Below the pieces are notes generated by a model. The model was not told where the DNA came from, searched no databases, and was given only the letters and a program-made list of their open reading frames with translations. From NCBI GenBank assembly GCA_032595685.2, contig CP159373.1:2910193-2974192 (forward strand): a DNA stretch of 64,000 bases, in the 5' to 3' direction. Position numbers and translations under genes: made by a program. Of this stretch, positions 24,915 to 34,689 are shown one piece after another. The stretch is from Candidatus Electrothrix aestuarii (GTDB taxonomy: Bacteria; Desulfobacterota; Desulfobulbia; Desulfobulbales; Desulfobulbaceae). Each line of letters starts with the position of its first letter. The first letter of the stretch is position 1.

Positions 24915-27800
24915 ATGCGCCCTCGTTCTCTCATATCTACCGCCCTCTGTTTATTGTTATTATCTGCTGTTACAACAGGAGCCTTTGCTGCCTCCCTTGA
25001 CTCCGGCTTCGGAGATAACGGAAAAGTGGCTGTGGATCTTGGATCATACGGTGATCAGGCCAATGCCGTTGTGGTCCAGCCTGATGGCAAGATTCTGGTC
25101 GGTGGCTCGACCTCCAGTGCAGCGGATCTGGACTTTATGCTGTTTCGCCTCCTTGCAGATGGCTCGCTGGACCCGGATTTTAATATCGATGGAACCGTCT
25201 CCACAGCAGTGGGGTCCTCGGATGATGAGGTCTTTGCCTTAGCCTTGCAGGAGGACGGCAAGATTATTGCAGGAGGCTACAGCAGTACGGACGGTAATCG
25301 TGATTTTGCCTTGGTGCGTTATAACAGTGACGGCTCTTTGGATCGGGACTTTGGTCTGGAAGGTATGGTCGTCACCTCTGTTGGTGATTCAGATGATGAA
25401 ATTACCGGTGTTACCCTGCAAGAGGATGGTAAAATCCTGCTGACCGGTACGGCCTTGGGGGAACAGGGCAGGGTTGTGGTGCTGGCGCGCTACCAGAAGG
25501 ACGGAAATCCGGACCAAAGTTTTGCCGAAGAGGGCTTTGCTCTGAGTGCTGTAGGAACGGATGCACGGGCTGAAAGCCTGCTCCTAACCGAAGAGGGGCG
25601 TATCCTTGTTTCCGGCACTTATCGTGAAAAAGACAATGCCGCGCTTATGGTTCTGGGATATGATGAGAACGGTGATTTGGACACCTCCTTTGGCTATAAA
25701 GGGGTGACAGTGCCTCTGGACGGCACAGTGGCCAGTGCTGGCTATGGCATGGCAGAGCGGAGTGACGGCAGCATCCTGGTTGCCGGTTTTGTTGGAGAAA
25801 GTAGCGAGCGGGATGGCGCTTTGTTTCTCTTTGGCGAGGATGGCCTGCCAGACAGGGCGTTTGGTGATCTGGGTGTCTTAGTCACAGATGATGAGAACGA
25901 TACAGTTTTCTATGATGTTTTAGTCACCAAGAAAATGGTCGCGACCACTGGCGTGACAGTGGGAGAGGACGGAAAACGAGAGTCCTTGTTGGTCACCTAT
26001 AGCAAGAACGAGACTGCGAATAGGCAACTTTTTCAGCAACAAGTGGCACAGCACGCCTTGAGTGCCACCAATGCTGCCAGTTCCACGAATGAGGAAGAGG
26101 AAGAGGAAGAGGATGAGGCTGAGCCTATTGCCCAGGTCGTGACCTCTGAAGTGGATAATGAGGAAACCTATGCCTTCTCCCTTGCAGCGGTTGATGATGG
26201 CAGTGTGGTGGTGGTTGGTTCCAGTGGGGCAGAGGAGGTGACCAGCGCTTCCGTAAGCAAGTATACTGTCTTCCAGTCAAGTGTGACCGGGAGTTCCTGG
26301 AATACCGCAACGGGCAATACCTATGTCCTGACCGGTGCAGCTCAGGAGGTCACCCGAACAACAGCGCTTATTCCGGTGGAGGTTCTGTCCGGGGTTGGTA
26401 CGGTTACAGCACGTGGAGTGGTTTTCAGTGTGGATCCCCTTCCTGTTCTGAAAGATGATAGTGATACCAGCACGGATGATACTACCGATGATACCACGGA
26501 CGATACCACGGACGATACAACAGATGATACGACCGATGACACGACTGATGAAACCGCACCGGTAATAACCAGTAGCACCGAGAGTGCCTTTTCAACAACA
26601 GAATATGTTGTCTTGTCCGTCTCTACTGATGAGAATGCATATTGCAAATATGACACGACGAATGAAGATTACTCTGAAATGACGGGTGTGCTGTCTGAAA
26701 CCGCTGGTACCGGACACTCCGTTACCTTAGGGTATTTTCCAGAAGGCAGTTATACCTATTATGTTCGTTGTAAGGATGAGGAAGGGAATGCGAATACTTC
26801 GAGTACGATAATATCTTTTGATGTGACGGATGATACGACTCTGGCGATTACTAGCTCAAGTTATAGCGAAAGTGGTGGAGATGTTACCATTACCGTTGCA
26901 ACGAATCAAAAAGCGTATTGCGGATACTCCAGTGTATATTCAATCGATCCAGATGACTATACAACAAATTCGATGCAAACTCTGAACGGCCTCAAGCATG
27001 AAGCGGACATCGGAAATTTTTCGACAGGAACTTATACCTATTATGTTGGGTGCAGAGATATCTATGACGATACTATCGTAACGACGTTCCCTACAGCGAT
27101 CAACTTTGAGGTAGCATCTCTCTACAAAAACTCCATATTTTATGCCGAAAACCAAGTAGCCTCCACATCGCCCCTGCAAAGCGGCCTGACCAGCGCCTTG
27201 GAAGCGATGGGAGATCTGTTTGTCAGCACCGCTATTGCTCAGGACAGCACAGACAGTACAAATACCGATAGCACCGATAGCACTGACTCAGACACCGAGG
27301 ATAGCGATTTTCTGGAAGAGGGCGATACAGACGAGGGCTCTGGTACTGGGAAATTCACCACCAAGTTGAAAGACCTGAAGCCGGGCACCTTTTTCTATGC
27401 CCGTGCCTATGCCGTGGTTGATGGAACCACCTATTACGGCAACCAGATTGGTTTCCAAACCGCAGACTCCTGCTTTGTGGCCACCGCAGCCTATGGCTCT
27501 CTGTTCCATCCCTCAGTCAAGATCCTCCGGGATTTCCGGGATCATTTTATGTTGCATAACCCGGTGAGCCGCGCGCTGGTGCGTATGTACTACCATTACT
27601 CACCACCCATCGCTGATATGATCCGCAACAGCAACGTCCTGCGTCCCATGACCCGTGCCCTGCTGATGCCTATAGTCGGTTCAGCCTGGTTGACCATGCA
27701 TTTCGGTTGGCTGTGGTTGCTCCTGCCGGTTGCGGCTCTGGCTCTGTTGAGCTGGTTCGGAATGCAGACGCTGCACAAGGAAGAGGAAAAAGTTGCGTAA
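24915..27800 (+). CDS. Exported delta-60-repeat protein with CFI-box C-terminus
   Basis: A 961-aa surface protein. The signal peptide is residues 1 to about 25. Residues about 26-330 contain delta-60 repeats (pattern DxxFGxxGxV then AxxVxxQxDGKILVxG). An acidic linker (NEEEEEEEDEAE) and a TDDT tandem repeat (about 520-545) lead into Ig-like segments with paired Cys (AYCKYDT...YYVRCKD; AYCGYSS...YYVGCRD). A Ser/Thr/Asp-rich spacer follows. Near 852 begins CFVATAAYGS, the CFI-box C-terminal sorting-like motif, ending in one TM segment and KEEEKVA. It probably sits in the envelope facing outward. Function is unknown; adhesion or a structural role is possible. Confidence 0.85.
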   Translation: MRPRSLISTALCLLLLSAVTTGAFAASLDSGFGDNGKVAVDLGSYGDQANAVVVQPDGKILVGGSTSSAADLDFMLFRLLADGSLDPDFNIDGTVSTAVGSSDDEVFALALQEDGKIIAGGYSSTDGNRDFALVRYNSDGSLDRDFGLEGMVVTSVGDSDDEITGVTLQEDGKILLTGTALGEQGRVVVLARYQKDGNPDQSFAEEGFALSAVGTDARAESLLLTEEGRILVSGTYREKDNAALMVLGYDENGDLDTSFGYKGVTVPLDGTVASAGYGMAERSDGSILVAGFVGESSERDGALFLFGEDGLPDRAFGDLGVLVTDDENDTVFYDVLVTKKMVATTGVTVGEDGKRESLLVTYSKNETANRQLFQQQVAQHALSATNAASSTNEEEEEEEDEAEPIAQVVTSEVDNEETYAFSLAAVDDGSVVVVGSSGAEEVTSASVSKYTVFQSSVTGSSWNTATGNTYVLTGAAQEVTRTTALIPVEVLSGVGTVTARGVVFSVDPLPVLKDDSDTSTDDTTDDTTDDTTDDTTDDTTDDTTDETAPVITSSTESAFSTTEYVVLSVSTDENAYCKYDTTNEDYSEMTGVLSETAGTGHSVTLGYFPEGSYTYYVRCKDEEGNANTSSTIISFDVTDDTTLAITSSSYSESGGDVTITVATNQKAYCGYSSVYSIDPDDYTTNSMQTLNGLKHEADIGNFSTGTYTYYVGCRDIYDDTIVTTFPTAINFEVASLYKNSIFYAENQVASTSPLQSGLTSALEAMGDLFVSTAIAQDSTDSTNTDSTDSTDSDTEDSDFLEEGDTDEGSGTGKFTTKLKDLKPGTFFYARAYAVVDGTTYYGNQIGFQTADSCFVATAAYGSLFHPSVKILRDFRDHFMLHNPVSRALVRMYYHYSPPIADMIRNSNVLRPMTRALLMPIVGSAWLTMHFGWLWLLLPVAALALLSWFGMQTLHKEEEKVA
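26472..26549 (+). repeat. 12-bp tandem repeat encoding TDDT units
   Basis: About six tandem copies of a 12-bp unit (consensus ACCGATGATACC) within the delta-60 gene encode (TDDT)n. The synonymous variation between units indicates an older expansion, but the array could still change length in frame. Confidence 0.85.
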
Positions 27801-27905
27801 GAGGATAATGGCCTTGAGGCGTGCTGAACATGGATGCAGGAGGCCCTGACCGCAACCATTGGACGAACTTTTTGACTGAGAAGGTTATACAGAGCCCGTT
27901 ACAGG

Positions 27906-29558
27906 CTACTGTTCCACATAAAAGGCAGCCTTGAGTAATTCCTTGGTATAGGCCTGCTCAGGCTGATTGAAGATGCGGTCTGCCATGCCCTGTTCTACAA
28001 TCTTTCCGTTGCGCATTACTACCAGCTCATCAGCCAACGAGCGGAGCACCCGCAGGTCATGGGTGATGAAGATATAGGTCATGCCGTAGCTTTCCTGGAG
28101 GCGTTTCAGCAGGGCGATGATCTGGGCCTGGATCGTGGTGTCCAGGGCAGAGGTGGGCTCATCAAGGATGAGCAGCTCTGGCTTGAGAATGATGGCCCGG
28201 GCAATGGCGATGCGCTGGCGTTGGCCACCGGAAAATTCATGGGGAAAGCGATTGGCCACATCCGGGTCAAGCTCCACTTCTTCCAGAGCCTGCCGGACCA
28301 GAAGGTTGCGCTCTGCTCTGCTATGCCCTGAATTATGCACCTGTAAGCCTTCGGCAATAATCTGTTCAATGGTCATTCGGGGCGAGAGCGAGGAGAACGG
28401 GTCCTGAAAAACGATCTGCATCCGTTTGCGCAATGGTCGCATTTGGCGGTTACTCAAGTCCGAGAGCAACAGGCCTTGCTCTTCTCCTTCCTGCGTAAAG
28501 TATCGCACTGTTCCCTTGAATGTCTGAAGTTTCAGCAGACAAAAGGCCAAGGTACTTTTCCCAGAGCCTGATTCCCCGATAATCCCCAAAGTTGTTCCCT
28601 GCCGGACCGTCAGCTCGACATTGTCCACCGCCTTGAGCACGGTCTTCTTTCTTTTAAAACGCCTCTCTTTGAAGAATCCTTCCCAGGATCTCCTGACCAC
28701 AAACTCGCAATCGATATTTTGGAGATGGACAAGCGGCCTTCCCTGAGCAGCGGGCTGATGGTGCAGGTTTGGAATCGCATTAAGGAGTTTACGGGTGTAA
28801 TCCTGCTGGGGATTTTCGAACAAGGCCTCGGTACTGTTCTGTTCTACAATCCGTCCCTTGTGCATAATAGATACGCTCTCTGCCGCCTTGTGGACCAGGG
28901 GGAGGTCATGGGTGATGAGCAGCACTGCCATGTTAAATTCTTTTTGCAGATCCTTGATCAGGTCAATAATCTGGGCCTGAATCGTCACGTCAAGGGCGGT
29001 GGTGGGTTCGTCTGCGATAAGCAGGGCAGGGCGACAGGCCAGGGCCATTGCGATCATGACCCGCTGGCGTTGCCCGCCGGAGAGCTGATGGGGGTAGGAG
29101 GAAAGTCGGTGTTCGGGATCAGGAATGCCGGTGCGTTCCAGCAGGCTTATGGCCTCCCGATCTGCCTCTTCTTTGCCCAGTTTACGGTGTTTGATCAGGG
29201 GCTCTGTGAGCTGCTGCCCAATGGTGTAGACCGGGTTGAGCGAGGTCATGGGCTCCTGAAAGATCATGGCGATATCATTTCCCCGCACGGCCTGGATGCC
29301 CTTCCGGCTCAGTTGCAACAGGTCCTGCCCATTGAAGAGAATTTTCCCTTCATAACGTACCTTGGCCACATCCTCAAGCAGGCGTAGGAGAGACATCGCT
29401 GTAACGGATTTTCCAGAACCGGATTCTCCAACCAGGGCATGGGTCTTTCCCTGCTCAATACTCAGGTTGATATCGTACAGGATGCGGCTGTCACCGCCGA
29501 TTTCCTGGTCTGAACAGAAGGTCAGCGAAAGATTATCAATGGTAAGTAGGGTATTCAT
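27906..29558 (-). CDS. Peptide-type ABC transporter with two fused ATPase domains
   Basis: A 550-aa protein with two complete oligopeptide/dipeptide ABC ATPase domains (DppD-DppF or YejF-like). Domain 1 has Walker [11 protein letters not shown], signature [15 protein letters not shown] and Walker [13 protein letters not shown]. Domain 2 (from about residue 270) has [25 protein letters not shown] and [12 protein letters not shown]. No permease or binding-protein gene is adjacent, so it must work with components encoded elsewhere. The start [14 protein letters not shown] is the first ATG and is consistent with the family. Confidence 0.93.
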   Translation of the reverse strand: MNTLLTIDNLSLTFCSDQEIGGDSRILYDINLSIEQGKTHALVGESGSGKSVTAMSLLRLLEDVAKVRYEGKILFNGQDLLQLSRKGIQAVRGNDIAMIFQEPMTSLNPVYTIGQQLTEPLIKHRKLGKEEADREAISLLERTGIPDPEHRLSSYPHQLSGGQRQRVMIAMALACRPALLIADEPTTALDVTIQAQIIDLIKDLQKEFNMAVLLITHDLPLVHKAAESVSIMHKGRIVEQNSTEALFENPQQDYTRKLLNAIPNLHHQPAAQGRPLVHLQNIDCEFVVRRSWEGFFKERRFKRKKTVLKAVDNVELTVRQGTTLGIIGESGSGKSTLAFCLLKLQTFKGTVRYFTQEGEEQGLLLSDLSNRQMRPLRKRMQIVFQDPFSSLSPRMTIEQIIAEGLQVHNSGHSRAERNLLVRQALEEVELDPDVANRFPHEFSGGQRQRIAIARAIILKPELLILDEPTSALDTTIQAQIIALLKRLQESYGMTYIFITHDLRVLRSLADELVVMRNGKIVEQGMADRIFNQPEQAYTKELLKAAFYVEQ

Positions 29559-29953
29559 GAGAGAAATGTACCGTATGGAAGCAGGCAGAGCAAGGGCTAT
29601 GCTTGGGAGGAGACTGATTTTTGCTCAAGATCGTGAAAAAAGACTCTGCCAAAGTGCATCCAGGGCGAGTAAAAAGTATTCGGACAGAAAGGTAAATCGA
29701 GTATAAACGATCCGTCTTTTAAACAGAAAAAGATCTCTCGTGATAGGAAGTATTATTATATCATGTGCTACGCTGAAGTAGAGGCGCCGCCCGGAAAGAT
29801 GGCATGAATTTAGCATGGAAAAATATATATATTCAGGTATGATTATTTTTCTTCTCTTTTGCAAAGAAAAAAAGGGAGGGAAGGAATATATGCGGCTCAG
29901 GGAAATTCACAGGACGCCAGGCTCATCTTACACGGTGAAGAGAGGGGAAAAGC
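29559..29953. other. Gene-free interval with possible sigma-54 promoter
   Basis: No convincing gene lies in these 395 bp. On the plus strand TGGCATG (29800-29806), four bases and TAGC (29811-29814) fit the -24/-12 pattern TGGCACG-N4-TTGC with two mismatches and correct spacing, 140 bp upstream of the two-CW gene. This is a weak match on its own. Confidence 0.35.
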
Positions 29954-30193
29954 ATGAATTGTTGGGAGTATAAGAAATGTGGGCGGGAAAAAGGAGGGGT
30001 CAATGCTCAGAAAAAAGGAATTTGCCCAGCCTTTCCTGATCACGGTACGGGCTGTGCCAGGATTGCAGGCACCTTGTGTGGGGGCAAGGTGCAGGGGGAG
30101 TTCGTTATGAAGCTTCTTTCTTGTATGAAATGTGATTTTTATAAGAGTGAAAATTACGATAAATCATATGGAAAAGTGTTTGAGATGGATTGA
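29954..30193 (+). CDS. Two-CW domain protein
   Basis: A 79-aa Cys-rich protein starting MNCWEYKKCGREKGG. It carries the paired motifs of the two-CW family, NCWEYKKCGRE and GTLCGGKVQG, and ends with CMKCDFYKSE. The six to eight cysteines suggest a zinc or other metal site. Such proteins are common in Desulfobacterota and often occur next to or fused with signalling proteins; the function is not known. AGAGAGGGGAAAAGC precedes the ATG. Confidence 0.85.
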   Translation: MNCWEYKKCGREKGGVNAQKKGICPAFPDHGTGCARIAGTLCGGKVQGEFVMKLLSCMKCDFYKSENYDKSYGKVFEMD

Positions 30194-30275
30194 CCCCTTT
30201 TTCCCTTTCTTAAGAAAAGTTGTTTTGCTGCTGCAATGCAGCGCTGATTTCTGCGATAGCCAGCAATGTTAAACA

Positions 30276-30313
30276 ACAAGAGGCCGTTACCCACAAGGTT
30301 GACGGCCTCTTGT
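30276..30313. terminator. Hairpin terminator after the two-CW gene
   Basis: A perfect 12-bp stem (ACAAGAGGCCGT / ACGGCCTCTTGT) with a 14-base loop, followed on the plus strand by ATTTCTG and preceded on the minus side by TTGTTTAAC. It can act for the plus-strand gene ending at 30193. The remaining interval to tilS has no gene. Confidence 0.7.
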
Positions 30314-30415
30314 ATTTCTGCTCCTTGCGTTTTCCCTTCTGTAGATTATGATTCTGCCATCAAGTGGTAATTTGTCAGGGTGATCTCTCACAGTCTCCAA
30401 TCCTCCATATTTTTC

Positions 30416-31468
30416 ATGCAAAAAAAAGAGCCTCTTTCCCGCACTTTTTTTCGGGAATTAACCGACTCCTGCCTGGTTGCCCAAGGAAGCAGGATTATTA
30501 GTGCCGTTTCCGGTGGGCCGGATTCTATGGCCCTGTTACACCTTTTGGCTGCGGTGCAACAGTCTGTAGGTCTTGCACTGACAGCAGTCTGGGTGGACCA
30601 CGGTCTGCGTCCGGAAGAAACGCCCCTGGAAGAACGAACCGTGATGCTTGCAGCGGAAAATTTACAGGTTGCCTGTGTCAGGCACCGGGTTGACGCAGCA
30701 TCCTATGCCCGCGAGCAGAGGATATCTCTGGAGCATGCTGCCCGTGACCTGCGCTATGCTGCCCTGCGCACCACGGCCCGTGAGGTCGGGGCAGAGTACA
30801 TTGCTGTGGCCCATACCGCAGATGACCAGGCAGAAGAGGTCCTGTTGCGGCTCCTGCGGGGCAGCGGCAGAGAAGGGCTTGCTGGTATGCGGATGCGGAG
30901 CAGGGGTCTGATACGTCCTTTGCTGAATATCGAGAAAAAGGACCTTCTGGCTTGGTTGACGGAGCAGGAAATTCCCTTTTGTTTTGACTCTTCCAACGAC
31001 GATATGCGCTTTTTGCGAAACCGGGTACGTCACCAACTTTTGCCTTTTCTTGAGGAGCATTTTGAGGAAGGAGTGAAGAAGTCCCTGCGCAAAACTGCGG
31101 ATAGTCTGGCTGAGGACGAGGCGCTTCTGGCCGCATTGACCGCAGAGGCGGAAGAGAAAACTATCAGTGCCTTGCCCTCCTCGGAACAGTCTGGTGAATC
31201 TTTGCGGATGCAGCTTGATCGAGCCGCATTTCGCGCCCTGCATCCGGCTTTGCAGCGCCGGGTGGTGGAGCGCCTGCTCTGGAAAATAGGAGGCAGGGCA
31301 GGCTATGATCATATCTTGTTGGTGATTAAGGCGGCTGAAAGCGGTCGCACCAACAGCGAGCTTCATCTCGGGAAAGGCCTGCGAGTTGGCGTGTTTCGGG
31401 ACCGGCTGGAGTTTTCTTATCCAATGGGACAGAGAGCCTGGAGGGGGAGATTGTTTGGGGATGCCTGA
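30416..31468 (+). CDS. tilS: tRNA(Ile)-lysidine synthase
   Basis: The N-type PP-loop SAVSGGPDSMALLHLL binds ATP. VWVDHGLRPEE and AHTADDQAEEVLLRLLRGSG are TilS signatures, as is RNRVRHQLLPFL. The enzyme adds lysine to C34 of tRNA-Ile(CAU), changing its reading from AUG to AUA, and is essential. The ATG at 30416 gives 350 aa; a GTG at 30380 would add 12 residues and neither has a strong ribosome binding site. The C-terminal TilS domain is short. Confidence 0.93.
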   Translation: MQKKEPLSRTFFRELTDSCLVAQGSRIISAVSGGPDSMALLHLLAAVQQSVGLALTAVWVDHGLRPEETPLEERTVMLAAENLQVACVRHRVDAASYAREQRISLEHAARDLRYAALRTTAREVGAEYIAVAHTADDQAEEVLLRLLRGSGREGLAGMRMRSRGLIRPLLNIEKKDLLAWLTEQEIPFCFDSSNDDMRFLRNRVRHQLLPFLEEHFEEGVKKSLRKTADSLAEDEALLAALTAEAEEKTISALPSSEQSGESLRMQLDRAAFRALHPALQRRVVERLLWKIGGRAGYDHILLVIKAAESGRTNSELHLGKGLRVGVFRDRLEFSYPMGQRAWRGRLFGDA

Positions 31469-31522
31469 TGAGGCTGGAGGACGTTAACCGAGCTCTCAAA
31501 TTGAGGGGTTTTCGGGTGATCT

Positions 31523-32215
31523 TTATAAGTCACTATGTGGTCTTGGCGATGGTTTTCCACGATTATCAAAAGTACTTGGTTGATAAGTGCCTTCAAATTT
31601 TGCAATCAGTGCTTTTCTTACCCGATCATAACTTTTAAAAAGTTCATACCAAATTGAAAAGTGTCCATCTGAATGAGCACACTCTATGATCATTTCCAAC
31701 ATTTCATCTGATTGTTGTTTCTTCCAGTTATCCATTGATTTATTTGCTTTTAACCAGGCTGACTGGATAGCAATCCAACGCTTATCACCAGGGGTGGGTT
31801 CTTTGTTGGGTTTCCCTGGAAATTTATCAAGTCCTAGTAAGTCTATAGTATTTTGGGCCTTAATTTTTTGCTTGTAAGACAGTGAGGATTTAGGCCCAAT
31901 GATGTCTGGTGTTGGATGGTATTGAAACGCATTAATTGTATTGTCAATATCTGGCCAATAGTAATCTGTTCTTGATGAATTTTTGTCGCTTTTATTGCTT
32001 TTCCCATTGCAATGGAAGCATGCTAACAGGAAATTATCCCAATCCAGTTTTGCGCCTCCTTTGGATAACGGAATAACATGGTCGATATTAATGCTATTCA
32101 TCACTTTCATTTCGCAGTATGAACAACACCAATCAATTTTATTGGCCAAATCATTTCGGGCATCTTGATAGTTTGTATATACTTGAGGAGCACTCCCTTT
32201 GTCTACCGGTCTCAT
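31523..32215 (-). CDS. ptuB: HNH endonuclease, PtuB of a Septu-like defence system
   Basis: A 230-aa HNH nuclease starting MRPVDKGSAPQVYTNYQDAR, the hallmark opening of the PtuB/TIGR02646-type family. The HNH core is C31-x2-C34, IDHVIPLSKGG (D45, H46), WDNFLLAC (N61) and CFHCN (C66, C69); the cysteines bind a structural zinc. It overlaps the upstream ATPase by 4 bp (ATGA), the usual ptuA-ptuB order. In known Septu systems the complex degrades DNA on infection when ATP is depleted. The gene is more AT-rich than its neighbours, which suggests transfer. Confidence 0.88.
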   Translation of the reverse strand: MRPVDKGSAPQVYTNYQDARNDLANKIDWCCSYCEMKVMNSINIDHVIPLSKGGAKLDWDNFLLACFHCNGKSNKSDKNSSRTDYYWPDIDNTINAFQYHPTPDIIGPKSSLSYKQKIKAQNTIDLLGLDKFPGKPNKEPTPGDKRWIAIQSAWLKANKSMDNWKKQQSDEMLEMIIECAHSDGHFSIWYELFKSYDRVRKALIAKFEGTYQPSTFDNRGKPSPRPHSDL

Positions 32216-33498
32216 ATCGAATTGTCAGTATTTTTCAATAATTTTTCTTGTTCAATAATAGCCATAAATGCGGTATCCTTTGCAAAAGGAAGCATCGCTT
32301 TATCCAGTTCCGATTTTAGCTCAGGTGTATCAGTTCCTTCTTTTACAGCTTTGTAATATTTTGTTGCAATGTTAAACATGTGCTGACGACTTTTGCTCCA
32401 CTGTGGATTTTTAACATCTTGGATCTCCTCAGCAATATCCTCAATGCTCAGATTGTTTCCTTGGCCTTTAGTGGCTCTCGCATTATCTTTCAATTTGATA
32501 AGTTGATCAAATTCCGTTTCCTGAATTAAAAACGGCGAATGAGTCGTGGTTATAAATTGAATTTTTGGGAATGTTTTTTTAAAACCTGCGATTATTTTTC
32601 TTTGCCACTCCGGGTGTAAGTGTAAATCCAGTTCATCAATCAAAACAATTCCAGTCGTTTCTTGTAAGGCATCTCCCTTTAGGTGAGGATTCAATGTAAC
32701 GCACTTAAAGGCGATATCAGCAATCAAAGCAAAGAAATTTCTAGTGCCATCACTTAAATGTGCAAAGGGGAGGGTTCTACCATCTTTTAAAGTAATTTTT
32801 AATCCTTCGGGCTTGTCAGGATCAAATTCAAAATAAATATTCTCGCAGTCAGGAATGTTGTTGACAATAGCTTCTTTTACTAAGGCGTAATTGATATCTG
32901 TAGTGCCTTTTTGGATTTTTGCTAACTCTTTTCCTTTGAACCATTTAATAAACTGCTTAAAGGTCATTTTTGCTTTTAAGCATTGGTTGTAGGCTCGAAG
33001 ACGAGAAGCAATTTTAGGATTCTTATTTTCTTTTTTTCTTGTATTTCTGGCTTCATCAAATAATCTTCCTGTAGCATAATAGGCTAAAATAGGAAGATTT
33101 ATTTGCTCACCATTACGGATATGATAGTCATACTCGGAGCCAATTTTTTTTATAGACATGGCTCCTCTTGTTAAGGTTTTACTCTTAAAACTTGTTAATT
33201 CTCTTTTCCATGCTATTTCTTTCCCATTAACAACTCCAGATGCAGAGACGCAAACAGGCCATAGAAATTCCTCTGAATGTTCAAAGGTTTTAATATGTAC
33301 ATCCTTAGGTAAAATATGTCTTGAATCTGTATTTTTTATACCTAAGAAGAGAGATCCCATAGCAACAGTAAGAGCTTCTAGTATCGCAGTTTTACCACTT
33401 CCATTGTCTCCGATTATGAGATTGAATCTACTGTGTAGAGAAATTACAATCTCTTGATATCCTCTGAAGTTTTTTAGAGCTAATTCTTTTATTATCAT
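32212..33498 (-). CDS. ptuA: AAA-type ATPase, PtuA of a Septu-like defence system
   Basis: A 428-aa SMC/OLD-like ATPase. It begins MIIKELALKNFRGYQEIVIS with P-loop GDNGSGKT (30-37), a signature-like LSDGTRNFFALIAD, Walker B and D-loop VLIDELDLHLHPEW (about 286-300) and the switch His in ITTTHSPFLI. This order is typical of PtuA. No TOPRIM is visible, which argues against Gabija GajA or OLD nucleases. It is first in the two-gene operon with ptuB. DNA here is clearly AT-richer than flanking genes. No retron reverse transcriptase is nearby, so this is a stand-alone Septu rather than a retron effector. Confidence 0.88.
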   Translation of the reverse strand: MIIKELALKNFRGYQEIVISLHSRFNLIIGDNGSGKTAILEALTVAMGSLFLGIKNTDSRHILPKDVHIKTFEHSEEFLWPVCVSASGVVNGKEIAWKRELTSFKSKTLTRGAMSIKKIGSEYDYHIRNGEQINLPILAYYATGRLFDEARNTRKKENKNPKIASRLRAYNQCLKAKMTFKQFIKWFKGKELAKIQKGTTDINYALVKEAIVNNIPDCENIYFEFDPDKPEGLKITLKDGRTLPFAHLSDGTRNFFALIADIAFKCVTLNPHLKGDALQETTGIVLIDELDLHLHPEWQRKIIAGFKKTFPKIQFITTTHSPFLIQETEFDQLIKLKDNARATKGQGNNLSIEDIAEEIQDVKNPQWSKSRQHMFNIATKYYKAVKEGTDTPELKSELDKAMLPFAKDTAFMAIIEQEKLLKNTDNSI

Positions 33499-33570
33499 GC
33501 TGTTCTTTTTTTAAGAAGTATTGAATTCTCTATATTCAAATATTCAAAGGGCGTGTCTGGTGTGCGCACC

Positions 33571-33684
33571 CAACGGTTGATGGCTTCGTAAAAAGTCCAA
33601 TTTTGCCAAAAGTGCATCGTAACTCTTTGAGTTGTCGTTATCGATTTGCTGATTTCTGGCTTTTTACCAGACCATCAACGGTTG
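33571..33684. repeat. Long imperfect inverted repeat downstream of the Septu genes
   Basis: CAACGGTTGATGG at the left end is mirrored by CCATCAACGGTTG at the right end (33672-33684), with further pairing between GTAAAAAGTCC and the GGCTTTTTACC arm. The 114-bp unit looks like a small non-coding mobile or REP-type hairpin; similar 'cttcgtaaaaagtcc' sequences are common in Desulfobacterota genomes. It lies between the Septu pair and the VWA operon and may mark an insertion boundary. Confidence 0.65.
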
Positions 33685-33690
33685 CATTGC

Positions 33691-34689
33691 CTACGGCAAC
33701 CGTCGTCGAGAAATAAACAACTCCACCCCCAGCAGTGCTAAGGCTGCAAAGATCAGCCAGGAAAAGAGTTCCAGGTAGCGATCAAAATGTTTGATCTGCC
33801 TGGTAGTGGTTTCCATCGCGTTGATCTCTTTATAGATTTTTTCCAGTGATCGGGTATCGGTAGCGCGGAAGAATTTGGCCCCGGTCATTTCGGCAATTTG
33901 TCCCAGTGTTTTTTCATCAATGTCCACCTTGGCCTGCATAATCCGTTTGCGACCGAATTGGTCCTGCATGGGCATAGGGGCCACACCCCGTCTACCCGCA
34001 CCAATGGTGTAGACCTTGATCTTCATGGTCTCAGCTGCTTCTGCCGCAGTAAGCGGTGCTGCCTTGCCTGCATTATTCACTCCGTCCGTGAGCAGAATGA
34101 CGATCCGCGATTTGGCTTCCTGGTCCCGCAAACGGTTGACACCCGCAATGATGGCCGAGCCGATAGCTGTGCCGTCTTCGATCATTCCTGTTTGCAGAGA
34201 ATCCAGGCGGAGCTGGAGCCAATCATGGTCCAAGGTCAGCGGGCAGACCATATAAGGGCGACCGGCAAAGGCGACCAGGCCGATGCGGTCGTTGGGCCGT
34301 TCCTCAATGAATTTCTTCACCACCGCTTTGACTACAGACAGACGATCCACTGAGCGTCCTTCCAGGCGGAAATCCATCGCCTGCATGGAGCCGGAAACGT
34401 CAACCGCCAGAAGTATATCAATCCCTGATGCCTCCACCTCGGTTTTGCTGTTTCCCCATTGGGGGCGGGCAATCGCCAGGATGAGCAGACCAAGGGCTGC
34501 CAGGCGAAGCCAGGCCAGGAACTTGCCCGGATTGACCTTGCGGGAACCGGAGATTGCTTTGGCCACAGAGATGGAGGAAAAGACCAGGGCCGGGGCCGGG
34601 CCGCGTCGTCCCCGTAAAAAGGCCAGCACCGGGAGGAGCAGTAACAGCCAGAGCAGGTTGGGATACATAAAACGTAGGCTGTCCATCAT
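33691..34689 (-). CDS. batA: VWA-domain membrane protein (BatA-like)
   Basis: A 332-aa protein with N-terminal TM segments (LLWLLLLLPVLAFL; WLRLAALGLLILAIA). A von Willebrand A domain follows with an intact MIDAS motif (LLAVDVSGSMQAMDF), a Thr in EDGTAIG and Asp in LLTDGVNNAG. A C-terminal TM (FSWLIFAALALLGVELF) precedes RRR. It belongs to the MoxR/DUF58/DUF4381/VWA group, in which the MoxR ATPase is thought to remodel or mature a metal-binding VWA partner. The start overlaps the previous gene by 4 bp. Confidence 0.92.
   Translation of the reverse strand: MMDSLRFMYPNLLWLLLLLPVLAFLRGRRGPAPALVFSSISVAKAISGSRKVNPGKFLAWLRLAALGLLILAIARPQWGNSKTEVEASGIDILLAVDVSGSMQAMDFRLEGRSVDRLSVVKAVVKKFIEERPNDRIGLVAFAGRPYMVCPLTLDHDWLQLRLDSLQTGMIEDGTAIGSAIIAGVNRLRDQEAKSRIVILLTDGVNNAGKAAPLTAAEAAETMKIKVYTIGAGRRGVAPMPMQDQFGRKRIMQAKVDIDEKTLGQIAEMTGAKFFRATDTRSLEKIYKEINAMETTTRQIKHFDRYLELFSWLIFAALALLGVELFISRRRLP

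Noticed and set aside
31523-33498. Gabija or retron assignment for the ATPase-HNH pair
   Set aside because: There is no TOPRIM domain, no UvrD-like helicase and no RT; the MRPVxKG opening of the HNH protein fits PtuB.
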